From NCBI GenBank assembly GCA_005884155.1, contig VAXD01000025.1, positions 1 to 13,869 on the forward strand: a stretch of 13,869 nucleotides of DNA, written 5' to 3'. The notes below the pieces were generated by a model, which saw nothing but the letters and a program-made list of their open reading frames with translations, did no database searches and was not told the DNA's origin. This DNA comes from Actinomycetota bacterium (GTDB lineage: Bacteria; Actinomycetota; Thermoleophilia; Gaiellales; Gaiellaceae). The position numbers and the translations under genes are program-made. Shown piece after piece: positions 1 to 6,274 of the stretch; the stretch's first letter is position 1; each line of letters starts with the position of its first letter.

Positions 1-477
1 CGCGCCTGCGGCTGTCTGCTGCATCTGCTCCTCCTTTGCGGTGATCAGCCCGTCGAGGTCGGCCATCTTCGCGCGTGCCGTTTCGGTCGCATCGGGGTCG
101 TCAGCGTACACCGCCTCTCCCAGCGCCCGGGCGCACTCGGCCCGCTGTCCGAAGAGTTCGACGAGCTCGCGTCGCAGCCGGAACAGCTCCATGCGAGCGC
201 TCGAGTGCACAGTCAGCGTCTCGACCGCGAAGCCGGCACGCGCTCGAACGGCGTTCACGGCGCTCGACGAGAATCGCGCGATCGGAGTGTCCGGCAAGCG
301 GCGCGCGAGACTCGCGAAGAAGAGCAGCAGCAGGAGCGCTACGCCGAGCAGGGCGCCGCCGATGATGTAGTGGCCCGTCACGAGCAGCACGATCGCGAGC
401 GCGAGCGAGGCGGCCGCCAGCGCGAGCACGGCCGACGGCGGAGTCACGCCGAAGAAGCGCGGCTCGGCCGTCGTCAC
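1..477 (-). CDS. Membrane protein with two N-terminal TM helices, partial (C-terminus off window)
   Basis: An open frame of 159 codons runs off the left edge with no stop. It starts at a GTG (477-475) that overlaps the stop of the zinc-ribbon gene in a GTGA arrangement, which implies translational coupling. Two hydrophobic helices lie at about residues 16-34 and 38-56, separated by a short turn. The rest is charged and helix-prone (about residues 95-155, rich in Arg, Glu, Ala and Leu), probably a cytoplasmic coiled coil. I do not recognise the family. As the last visible gene of the ccmE-ccmI operon it may help in cytochrome c maturation or membrane assembly, but that is inference from position only. 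The reading frame is secure; the function is unknown. Confidence 0.7.
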   Translation of the reverse strand, partial: MTTAEPRFFGVTPPSAVLALAAASLALAIVLLVTGHYIIGGALLGVALLLLLFFASLARRLPDTPIARFSSSAVNAVRARAGFAVETLTVHSSARMELFRLRRELVELFGQRAECARALGEAVYADDPDATETARAKMADLDGLITAKEEQMQQTAAGA

Positions 478-596
478 CTCGACCGCCACACAGCCGTCTC
501 CTGCGCGCTTGCCCCGACCCGCGCGCCGCACTCGGGGCAGAAGCGGGCCTTCTCCGTCAGGCGCGAGCCGCAATTGGCGCACTCAGCTTGGGGCAT
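474..596 (-). CDS. Small zinc-ribbon protein (40 aa)
   Basis: This short gene encodes 40 residues from ATG 596-594 to TGA 476-474. The protein has two Cys pairs in the order CxxC-x10-CxxC (residues C6, C9, C20, C23), with the second pair in an FCPECGA context. That is the usual pattern of a small zinc-ribbon domain able to bind one zinc ion. The start lies inside the end of the ccmI-like gene (14-base overlap) and its stop overlaps the next gene's GTG, so it appears locked into the operon by translational coupling. Small zinc ribbons are known next to ccmI-type genes, sometimes fused to them. Its partner is unknown. The intact Cys pattern and both overlaps argue that it is real despite its size. 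Confidence 0.65.
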   Translation of the reverse strand: MPQAECANCGSRLTEKARFCPECGARVGASAQETAVWRSR

Positions 597-900
597 GCAC
601 CTTCTCCGTCGCGCCCGGCTGCGGATCGAGCGCCTTCAGCGCCTCGGCTGCGCGGCGCCGGAGCGGGCCCACGGCTGCGCGGTAGTCCTCGTCCGAGATC
701 TTGCCGGTGCGGTGATCGAACTCGAGCTCTTTCAGCTCGGCGAGCGCGCGGTCGCGCTCCTCGGCCAGGGCGACCCGCAGCTGCTCCTGCGGCTCGGGCG
801 CGTCGAGCCGGTCGTCCTTCGGCGAGGGGTCGCGCAGGAACGGGCGCGCGACGAGAAGCACGCACGCGACCGCCAGCACGGCCCCGAGCGCGAGCCACAT
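583..900 (-). CDS. ccmI: CcmI-like cytochrome c biogenesis protein (105 aa)
   Basis: The protein has one N-terminal membrane helix (about residues 3-18), then a basic and proline-containing stretch, then a helical segment containing ELKELEFDHRTGKISDEDY at about residues 56-74. This Leu-Glu-Phe-Asp...Arg-Thr-Gly-Lys...Asp-Tyr signature is typical of the N-terminal domain of CcmI. In System I, CcmI helps deliver apocytochrome c to the heme-ligation complex. The large TPR domain of proteobacterial CcmI is absent, so this is a short form. ATG 900-898 is one base past the stop of ccmE, which supports operon coupling. The call rests on the motif, the topology and the ccmE neighbour. Confidence 0.75.
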   Translation of the reverse strand: MWLALGAVLAVACVLLVARPFLRDPSPKDDRLDAPEPQEQLRVALAEERDRALAELKELEFDHRTGKISDEDYRAAVGPLRRRAAEALKALDPQPGATEKVHAPS

Positions 901-901
901 G

Positions 902-1306
902 TCAGGTGTTCTTCGCGGGGGTGTACTTCGACGGGCACTTCGTCACAAGCGAGTCGCGCTGCGCGACGAACACGCCGTTGCGGTAGCGGCCGTCCACGAC
1001 CACGTGCCTGCCCACCTTGAAGAGATCAGGCACGCTGCCGTGGTAGACGACGGGCACTACGGCCGCATTGCTGCCGCCGATATCCGTGACGTCGAAGCGC
1101 AGCCCACGGGTCGAGTAGCCCGCGCCGTGCACCGGTCCGACGACCTTGCCGACGAGCGAGACCTTGCCCGGATGCCCGGCAAGCTGGCTCGGCGAGAGCT
1201 GCGGCGTCCGCCCGCCTGCGATCGAGACGTAAATCAGGAAGACCGCCAGGACAGCGGCGACGGAGAGCGCGATGACAAGCCGAGCAGTGCGGGAGCTCCG
1301 CGCCAT
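902..1306 (-). CDS. ccmE: CcmE heme chaperone, Cys-type (CxxxY) variant
   Basis: CcmE takes heme from CcmC/CcmD and hands it to CcmF for covalent attachment to cytochrome c on the outer face of the membrane. This 134-residue protein has an N-terminal anchor helix (about residues 9-30) followed by an OB-fold beta domain with the family's typical VVYHGSVPDLF stretch at about residues 87-97. The terminal heme-binding motif is C124-P-S-K-Y128, so Cys replaces the His of the classical HxxxY motif. CxxxY CcmE proteins are known from Desulfovibrio, archaea and some Gram-positive lineages. ATG 1306 is preceded by a -10-like TACAAT at 1318-1313 and no Shine-Dalgarno sequence, suggesting a leaderless mRNA. 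It heads the minus-strand operon. Confidence 0.9.
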   Translation of the reverse strand: MARSSRTARLVIALSVAAVLAVFLIYVSIAGGRTPQLSPSQLAGHPGKVSLVGKVVGPVHGAGYSTRGLRFDVTDIGGSNAAVVPVVYHGSVPDLFKVGRHVVVDGRYRNGVFVAQRDSLVTKCPSKYTPAKNT

Positions 1307-1312
1307 GCCGCA

Positions 1313-1318
1313 ATTGTA
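1313..1318 (-). promoter_or_regulatory. Candidate -10 element for a leaderless ccmE transcript
   Basis: On the minus strand TACAAT (five of six matches to TATAAT) is followed by exactly six bases and then the ccmE ATG. Transcription would begin at or next to the start codon. No Shine-Dalgarno sequence is present. No good -35 hexamer is visible; that position falls inside the 1330-1347 palindrome. Confidence 0.5.
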
Positions 1319-1329
1319 GAGCCACCCGC

Positions 1330-1347
1330 GCGGTTCCGCGGAACCGC
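1330..1347. promoter_or_regulatory. Perfect 18-bp palindrome upstream of ccmE (candidate operator)
   Basis: The sequence GCGGTTCCGCGGAACCGC is identical to its reverse complement. It starts 12 bp upstream of the -10-like TACAAT of ccmE and so covers the -35 position. A gapless, two-fold symmetric site at that place suits a dimeric regulator. It could instead fold as a short hairpin ending the upstream 62-codon gene, but no T-run follows on the minus strand. I see nothing further in the rest of the gap (1348-1430). Confidence 0.45.
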
Positions 1348-1430
1348 AGGGCGTGTCTACTGGATTGGGATGGTTCTTAGACCTCCCGGGCGGGCTCGGT
1401 GCGGCGCGCCGGGATCCGGTACCCGTGCTC

Positions 1431-1619
1431 CTAGCACAGAGACCCTGGATTGTCCTCGGTCAGCGCGTCGCAGTACCCCTTGCCGTACGCCGCGCGCATG
1501 AACGCGGCGACGACCTCGAGGTTCCACTCGCCGATGTCGGCGGCCTCCCGCCACAGGTCGGCAAGCCGAAGGTCGATATCGAGCTCGAGGAGGTCGATCC
1601 GTGACGGTCGCTTCGCCAT
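1431..1619 (-). CDS. Hypothetical acidic protein (62 aa)
   Basis: This is a compact open frame from ATG 1619-1617 to TAG 1433-1431. It begins MAKRPSRIDLLELDIDLRLA and continues as an amphipathic, mostly helical protein with a central WREAADIGEWNLEVVAAFMRAAYG stretch split over about residues 23-46, and no membrane segment. I do not recognise the family. An upstream in-frame start at 1664 exists, but it would overlap the start of the divergent gene. The ATG at 1619 is favoured because a TACGCT hexamer ends exactly six bases before it, the same layout as at ccmE. Function is unknown; the balanced composition and promoter placement argue that it is a real gene. Confidence 0.6.
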   Translation of the reverse strand: MAKRPSRIDLLELDIDLRLADLWREAADIGEWNLEVVAAFMRAAYGKGYCDALTEDNPGSLC

Positions 1620-1625
1620 GCACGC

Positions 1626-1631
1626 AGCGTA
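1626..1631 (-). promoter_or_regulatory. Candidate -10 element (TACGCT) for the 62-aa gene
   Basis: TACGCT reads on the minus strand and is separated by six bases from ATG 1619, fitting the actinobacterial TANNNT pattern for leaderless transcription. It is divergent from the CAGAAT element at 1646-1651; the two start codons are only 38 bp apart. Confidence 0.4.
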
Positions 1632-1645
1632 GAGAAGGCGTCGGA

Positions 1646-1651
1646 CAGAAT
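1646..1651 (+). promoter_or_regulatory. Candidate -10 element (CAGAAT) for the TIM-barrel gene
   Basis: CAGAAT (four of six matches to TATAAT) is followed by a run of six C bases and then GTG 1658. The six-base spacing matches the other start sites in the window. No Shine-Dalgarno sequence is visible. The first base departs from TANNNT, so this is weaker than the ccmE case. Confidence 0.35.
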
Positions 1652-1657
1652 CCCCCC

Positions 1658-2488
1658 GTGGCAAAGCTTCACTTTGGCCCGGCGCGAGTTCCGTCCCGCG
1701 ACAGCCCCGCGAAGGCGATTTCTCTGCTCAAGAGGCGCGGTTTCACCGCCTGCGAGATCGACTTCGAGGGCGGCTTCTGGATGGATTACCCCTGGGCCGA
1801 GCGGTTCGGGCACCTCGCGCGCGAGGCCGGGATCGTGCTCTCCGTGCACGCGCCGATCGCCGGGTTCATGGGGCACGTCGAGCGCGACAAGAAGCAGCGC
1901 ATGGCGGTCGGGATGCTCGACCACTCCGCCGGGATCGCCAAGGCCGCCGGCGCCGAGCTCGTCGTCTTCCACCCGGGCTTCCTGCTCGGCCGCACCCGCG
2001 CGGCGGCGATCAGGTCGATCTGCGAGCAGCTGGCCGAGCTCCGCGAGCGGCTCGAGGCCAAGGACCGCGCAGTCCCGTTCGGCGTCGAGGTGATGGGCCG
2101 CGTCCGCGAGATCGGCTCACTCGAGGATGTCGTCAAGATCGCCGGACGCTGCGGCTGGGTCCGCCCCGTGCTCGACTTCGCGCACATGCACGCGACCAGC
2201 GATGGCGCGTACCTGGACGTCGAGCCGTTCGCGGCCGCGCTCGCAGCCGCCGACGCCGTGCTCGAGCCGAAGGCGCCGTTCCACATCCACTTCTCCGACA
2301 TCGCCTACGCGAACCGCAACGAGACGAAGCACCTGCCGTACGGCGAGGGGACGCTCCGCGCGGACCCGTTGCGCAAAGCGCTCCGCCATTTCAAGCGACG
2401 CGCGACGGTGATCTCGGAGGCGCCGGACCTGAAGTCGACTCAGGCGATCAAGGCCGCGCTCTCGGGCGTCGCTGCCGCGCGGCGGTAG
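1658..2488 (+). CDS. Endonuclease IV-like / xylose isomerase-like TIM-barrel protein
   Basis: This 276-residue protein resembles the AP endonuclease family 2 fold, in which a TIM barrel holds a metal cluster. Barrel-end motifs in order are SVHAPI (H64), VFHPG (H105), GVEVMGR (E144), LDFAHMH (D173, H176), HIHFSD (H211), KHLPYGEG (H225) and SEAP (E254). By my alignment these match eight of the nine metal ligands of E. coli Nfo. The ligand equivalent to Nfo Asp229 is Thr223, as I recall for archaeal-type homologues. It may repair abasic sites, or may be a sugar isomerase/epimerase of the same superfamily. GTG 1658 is chosen because KLHFGPA resembles the family's usual N-terminus; earlier in-frame starts would overlap the divergent gene. 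Its last 49 bases overlap the convergent membrane gene. Confidence 0.85.
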   Translation: MAKLHFGPARVPSRDSPAKAISLLKRRGFTACEIDFEGGFWMDYPWAERFGHLAREAGIVLSVHAPIAGFMGHVERDKKQRMAVGMLDHSAGIAKAAGAELVVFHPGFLLGRTRAAAIRSICEQLAELRERLEAKDRAVPFGVEVMGRVREIGSLEDVVKIAGRCGWVRPVLDFAHMHATSDGAYLDVEPFAAALAAADAVLEPKAPFHIHFSDIAYANRNETKHLPYGEGTLRADPLRKALRHFKRRATVISEAPDLKSTQAIKAALSGVAAARR

Positions 2489-3222
2489 AGCGAGACCGCG
2501 AAGACCTGCCGCACCACGCCGACCGCGACGCCGAGCCCAAAGCCGGCAAGCAGGACGATCCCGAGGAACACTTGCGCCGGCCGAGAGTGGACGTGACCGT
2601 CGATCAACAGCCGCGCGACCACCGCGAAGAGGATGCCCGGCACGATCAGGACGACGCGGAGCGCGCCGAGACCCCCGGTCTCGGCCTGCCAGTCGGCCCT
2701 CGCCAGCTCGAATGACCGCCGCCGCGCGTCTCCGGCATCGAGACCCTCGAGCGCGATCAGCGGAACGACGAAGAAGGTGGCGAAGTTCCAGGCGACCTGG
2801 GCCGCCTTTCCGGCCCACCGGAGGCCCTTGACGCTCTGCACGAGACCGAGGGCGAGCGAGACGAACAGGGAGTAGCCGGCCCACCCTGCGACGCCGCCCA
2901 GGCTCGACCAGGCCACGTTGATGCCGTCGCGGACGGAGGCTCCTCGGCCGGCGAGCGCCTGCGCCACCGCGCCGGCGACGGCGACGTTGAAGAACACGCC
3001 GACGAAGACCAGCGAGTAGAGGCCGAGCACGACCACCGGCACGAACAGCAGCGCCGACGCATGGATCGCGTAGAGCCAGGCTCCTTCGAAGATCCAGAAC
3101 CCCGCGGTGACGAGCAGGCAGCAGGTCGAGATCGCCGGGAACCAGAGCAGGCCCGGATCCCGCCTGAGAACGTCCGCGCTGGCCCGCATCAAGCGGGCGC
3201 CGGCGGTGAAGCCGGCCGCCAT
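2440..3222 (-). CDS. Six-pass membrane protein, DUF6159-like
   Basis: This is an integral membrane protein of 260 residues with hydrophobic helices at about 26-47, 58-82, 110-130, 143-159, 186-205 and 217-238. The opening pattern (a short amphipathic segment, then LRRDPGLLWFPAIS, then a helix) and the internal FVVPLIALEG stretch match actinobacterial DUF6159 proteins as I recall them. No biochemical role is known to me. The gene follows the cyclase/TPR gene with a 36-base gap and has its own -10-like element, so it may be transcribed with that gene, alone, or both. Its 3' end overlaps the convergent TIM-barrel gene by 49 bases, leaving no room for a terminator between them. Confidence 0.75.
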   Translation of the reverse strand: MAAGFTAGARLMRASADVLRRDPGLLWFPAISTCCLLVTAGFWIFEGAWLYAIHASALLFVPVVVLGLYSLVFVGVFFNVAVAGAVAQALAGRGASVRDGINVAWSSLGGVAGWAGYSLFVSLALGLVQSVKGLRWAGKAAQVAWNFATFFVVPLIALEGLDAGDARRRSFELARADWQAETGGLGALRVVLIVPGILFAVVARLLIDGHVHSRPAQVFLGIVLLAGFGLGVAVGVVRQVFAVSLYRRAAATPESAALIA

Positions 3223-3228
3223 AGTCGC

Positions 3229-3234
3229 TTTATC
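3229..3234 (-). promoter_or_regulatory. Candidate -10 element (GATAAA) for the DUF6159-like gene
   Basis: GATAAA (four of six matches to TATAAT) reads on the minus strand and ends six bases before ATG 3222. No Shine-Dalgarno sequence is visible. Its first and last bases do not fit strict TANNNT, so support comes mainly from the shared six-base spacing. Confidence 0.3.
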
Positions 3235-3258
3235 GGCGGCTGGGCGCGGTTCTGGAGA

Positions 3259-6198
3259 TCAGGCCGCGGCGGCGGCTTCGCTGCGCAGGCGCTCGCGCTC
3301 CTCGTCGAGCTCGGCGGCCTCGTCGTCGCGGCCGCGGTCTTGCAGGAACTCCACAAGCGCGTCGAGCGCTTCGAGCTGACCCGAGCGGTGCTGCGTCGTC
3401 CCGACGACCTCACGGGCCTCGCGCAGCAGCGCCTCGGCCTCGTCGTCCAGGCCCTGCGTCGCGCGCACCAGCCCCAGAGTCTTGGTGGTCGATGAGATCG
3501 AGGTCAGGTCATGCGGGCCGACCGTCTCGCGCGCCGCGAGCGCGAAGCGCTCCGCCTCGTCGACGCGGCCCTCGAGCAGCAGGAGCTCGGCGAGGCCGCG
3601 CTGGCTCTCGCAGAGCGTGGCGCGGTCCTCGAGCGGCGCCAGGATCCGGATCGACTCGCGGAAGAGCCGCTCGGCACCGGCGACGTCGCCCTGGTGGCGT
3701 GCGACCCAAGCGGCGAAGTTCAGCGCCCGGCCAAGCGACCAGGCGGCTCCGGCCTCGGACAGGTGTTCACGCGCCGCATCGAGCGCGATCCGCGCCTCGT
3801 CGAAGTTGCCGCGCGCGATGTGAAGCTGGCCCGCGAATCGAAGCGCCCGTCCTCTGGCCTCCGCACTCCCGGACTCCTCCGCGAGCAGCAGCGCCTGCTC
3901 GATGAGCGGCTCGGCCCGGTCGACCTCCAGGCGGGCCAGGTAGACGCTGGCGAGCTCGTCTGCGGCCTCGCTCTCGAAGTCTTTGCGGCCCGCCTGCCGT
4001 GCGAGCTGCAGCGCCTCGAGCATGACTTCCTCTTCCTTGGCCAGGTCGCCACGCGTCCAGGCGATCGTCGCCCTGGCGCGCAAAGCGCGGAAGCGGCCGG
4101 CGAGGTCGTCAGGCTCGAACGTGCCGAGCGCCTCGTCGATCATCGCCTCGGCCGCGGTGACGTCGGCATCGCGAAGCACCGCGGCCTCGGCCAGCGTCAC
4201 GAGCGCTCGGGCCTGCGTCCAGCCGTCGCCTTCCTCGATTGCAGCCGCGAGCACTTCCTCCATCTCACGCGAGACGGCCGGCAGGTCGCTCAGGCGGTCG
4301 GCCGCCCGCGCGGCCAGGTAGCGGCGGCGCAGCGTCGGCTCGAGCTCGACCGACCGGACGAAGAGCTGTCTGGCGGTTCGGTTCGCCTCACGTGCGAGCG
4401 CGCGCAGGCCCGCCTCGGCGAGCGCTTCGGCCGCCTCGTGCACGAGCTCCGCCGGCGCGGAGCCGTTCAGCTCCGCGGTCAGCGCGGTCGCACGATCGAG
4501 GTGGAAGGCACGGATCTCGAGTAGCTCGTCGCCGGCGCGCTCCTTCAGCCAGCCCGCGAAGGCGGCGTGGTGGTCGGCGCGGGCGGACTTCGAGAGGCCC
4601 GAATACGCGACCTCGCGGATCAGCACGTGCTTGAAGCGGAACGCCTGCTCGCCGCGGATCGAGGAGCGCTCCTCGGGAGCGATGAAGTCGCGCAGGAGGA
4701 GATCGTCCAGAGCCTCCTCGACCTCTTCGGGCTCAGCGGAGAGCCGCTCGATCGCGCCGGCCCAGAACGTCCGACCGACGACCGCGCCCCGCTGTAGCAC
4801 CGCCTTTGCGCGAGCGGGCAGCCGGTCGATGCGCGCGGCGATCAACGCCTGCAGCGTGTCGGGGATCCGTTCGACCGATTCGATGCCTTCCTCGGCGACC
4901 ATGCGCATCGTCTCCTCGACATAGAGCGGGTTCCCCTCGGTCTTGTCGAGCAGCTCTTGACGCGCGCTGTCCGAGAGCTCCGTGCCGTCGAGCAGCGCCT
5001 CGACGAGCTGCTCGCTCTCCTCGCGCAGCAGCGGCTCGAGCTCGATCGCGGTCGCGCGAACGCGACCGCCGCCCCAGCCGGGACGCAGGTCGAGCAGCTC
5101 GGGCCTGGCGAGGCAGACGAGCAGGAGCGGCGCCTCTCGAACCCAGGTCGCCAGGTGCTCGATCAGCTCGAGCAGCGGCTCCTCGGCCCAGTGGATGTCT
5201 TCGAAGACGAGCACGAGCGGCTGCTCCTGCGCAACCCGCTGCGCCCATTCGCGCGCTGCCCAGGCGATCTCTTGCGCGCTCGCCTCGGACTGGACGGCCT
5301 CGAGCACGCCCGATGCGAGGCCAAGCAGGTCGGCCACGGCCTCGTCCTCGCAGAAGGCCCGCAGCTTTTCGATCGCGATGTCCAGCGGGTCGTCGTCCGC
5401 AATGCCGGCCGCGCACTTGACCATCTCGGCGAGCGGCCAGTAGGTGACGCCCTCGCCGTACGGGAGGCTGCGGCCGGGCAGAACGGTCGCTCCCTCGACC
5501 GAGCCCGTGAACTCGCGCGCGAGCCGGCTCTTCCCCACTCCCGCCTCGCCGTAGATCGTGAACAAGTGGGCGCGGCGGTCGCGCAACGCGCGCTCGTAGG
5601 TGTTCTGGAGCAGGTCGAGCTCGGCCTCGCGGCCGACGAGCGGCGCCTCGAGCGCCTGCAGGGCCCGCGCCCCGCCGGAGCCGTCGGTGCCGAGCGCGCG
5701 CCACGTCCACACGGGCGCGGCGAGACCCTTCATCTCGATCGGGCCGAGGTCCTCGACCTCGACGCGGCCCAGCGTCAGCCGGTGCGCGCCAGGACCGAGG
5801 AGCAGCTGCCCGGGCTCCGCGGCCTGCTCGAGCCGTGCCGCGAGCGTGACCGCCTCGCCGGTGGCGAACGACGAATCGCTGTCCTCGACGACCACTTCGC
5901 CCGACTCGACGCCCACGCGCGCCTGGAGCTCGAGCTCCTCGACCGCGTCGAGGATCGCGAGCCCGGCGCGAACGGCGCGCTCGGCGTCGTCCTCGTGCGC
6001 CTGTGGGACGCCGAAGGCGGCCATGACCGCGTCGCCGGCAAACTTCTCGACGATCCCGCCGTGCGTGATCACGCAGTGCGAGACGCGGTCGAAAAACGTC
6101 TGGACACGCCGCCGCACGACCTCCGGATCCGCGCCCGTGATGAGCGCGGTCGAGTCGACGAGGTCGACGAACAGGACCGTGGCAAGCTTGCGTTCCAT
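3259..6198 (-). CDS. Class III nucleotide cyclase-AAA/STAND ATPase-TPR signalling protein (979 aa)
   Basis: Domains in order: a class III cyclase domain (about 1-168), a STAND/AAA ATPase (about 183-480), then an all-helical Ala/Leu/Glu-rich TPR array to the C-terminus. Cyclase landmarks are FVDLVDST (metal Asp12), EKFAGDAVMAAFG (Lys52, metal Asp56) and VTLAARLEQ (Arg122). The residue before LAAR is Thr118 where most active cyclases have the transition-state Asn, so activity may be reduced or lost. Walker A is GEAGVGKS (217-224) and Walker B is LVFEDIHWA (about 330-338). Such proteins resemble MalT-type regulators with a cyclase in place of the DNA-binding domain; they are common in high-GC actinobacteria, and their ligands are mostly unknown. 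ATG 6198 has a -10-like TACACT six bases upstream. No membrane helix is present, so it should be cytoplasmic. Confidence 0.9.
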   Translation of the reverse strand: MERKLATVLFVDLVDSTALITGADPEVVRRRVQTFFDRVSHCVITHGGIVEKFAGDAVMAAFGVPQAHEDDAERAVRAGLAILDAVEELELQARVGVESGEVVVEDSDSSFATGEAVTLAARLEQAAEPGQLLLGPGAHRLTLGRVEVEDLGPIEMKGLAAPVWTWRALGTDGSGGARALQALEAPLVGREAELDLLQNTYERALRDRRAHLFTIYGEAGVGKSRLAREFTGSVEGATVLPGRSLPYGEGVTYWPLAEMVKCAAGIADDDPLDIAIEKLRAFCEDEAVADLLGLASGVLEAVQSEASAQEIAWAAREWAQRVAQEQPLVLVFEDIHWAEEPLLELIEHLATWVREAPLLLVCLARPELLDLRPGWGGGRVRATAIELEPLLREESEQLVEALLDGTELSDSARQELLDKTEGNPLYVEETMRMVAEEGIESVERIPDTLQALIAARIDRLPARAKAVLQRGAVVGRTFWAGAIERLSAEPEEVEEALDDLLLRDFIAPEERSSIRGEQAFRFKHVLIREVAYSGLSKSARADHHAAFAGWLKERAGDELLEIRAFHLDRATALTAELNGSAPAELVHEAAEALAEAGLRALAREANRTARQLFVRSVELEPTLRRRYLAARAADRLSDLPAVSREMEEVLAAAIEEGDGWTQARALVTLAEAAVLRDADVTAAEAMIDEALGTFEPDDLAGRFRALRARATIAWTRGDLAKEEEVMLEALQLARQAGRKDFESEAADELASVYLARLEVDRAEPLIEQALLLAEESGSAEARGRALRFAGQLHIARGNFDEARIALDAAREHLSEAGAAWSLGRALNFAAWVARHQGDVAGAERLFRESIRILAPLEDRATLCESQRGLAELLLLEGRVDEAERFALAARETVGPHDLTSISSTTKTLGLVRATQGLDDEAEALLREAREVVGTTQHRSGQLEALDALVEFLQDRGRDDEAAELDEERERLRSEAAAAA

Positions 6199-6204
6199 TT
6201 CTCA

Positions 6205-6210
6205 AGTGTA
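6205..6210 (-). promoter_or_regulatory. Candidate -10 element (TACACT) for the cyclase/TPR gene
   Basis: TACACT on the minus strand ends exactly six bases before ATG 6198 and fits TANNNT. A poor -35-like TTTCGA lies 17 bases upstream. The promoter sits in the 36 bases between the ATG and the terminator hairpin of the upstream gene, so the cyclase gene probably has its own leaderless transcript. Confidence 0.45.
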
Positions 6211-6234
6211 AGAACGATCGGACCGGGTCGAAAC

Positions 6235-6267
6235 TTCCGAGGGCCGGCCTGAGGCCGGCCCTCGGAA
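6235..6267 (-). terminator. Strong hairpin terminator after the Asp-box protein gene
   Basis: A perfect 15-bp stem (arms 6235-6249 and 6253-6267, core CCGAGGGCCGGCC) with a 3-base loop lies eight bases past the stop codon of the minus-strand secreted protein gene. Downstream on the minus strand the run is only GTTT, so the U-tract is weak, but the very stable G+C stem supports termination. It separates this gene from the cyclase gene. Confidence 0.75.
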
Positions 6268-6274
6268 AACCGCT

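Noticed and set aside
205..1020. Plus-strand open frame (271 codons) across the ccm operon
   Set aside because: It is antisense to ccmI and ccmE, whose family features are clear; the composition is Arg-rich noise.
4733..6205. Minus-strand open frame (490 codons) in an alternative frame of the cyclase gene
   Set aside because: The product is almost entirely Arg, Ala and Gly with no domain; the overlapping frame carries Walker and cyclase motifs.
4957..6252. Long plus-strand open frame (431 codons) opposite the cyclase/TPR gene
   Set aside because: It is antisense to a clearly conserved multidomain gene. Its product is Arg/Glu/Leu-rich without motifs, as expected for the opposite strand of high-GC coding DNA.
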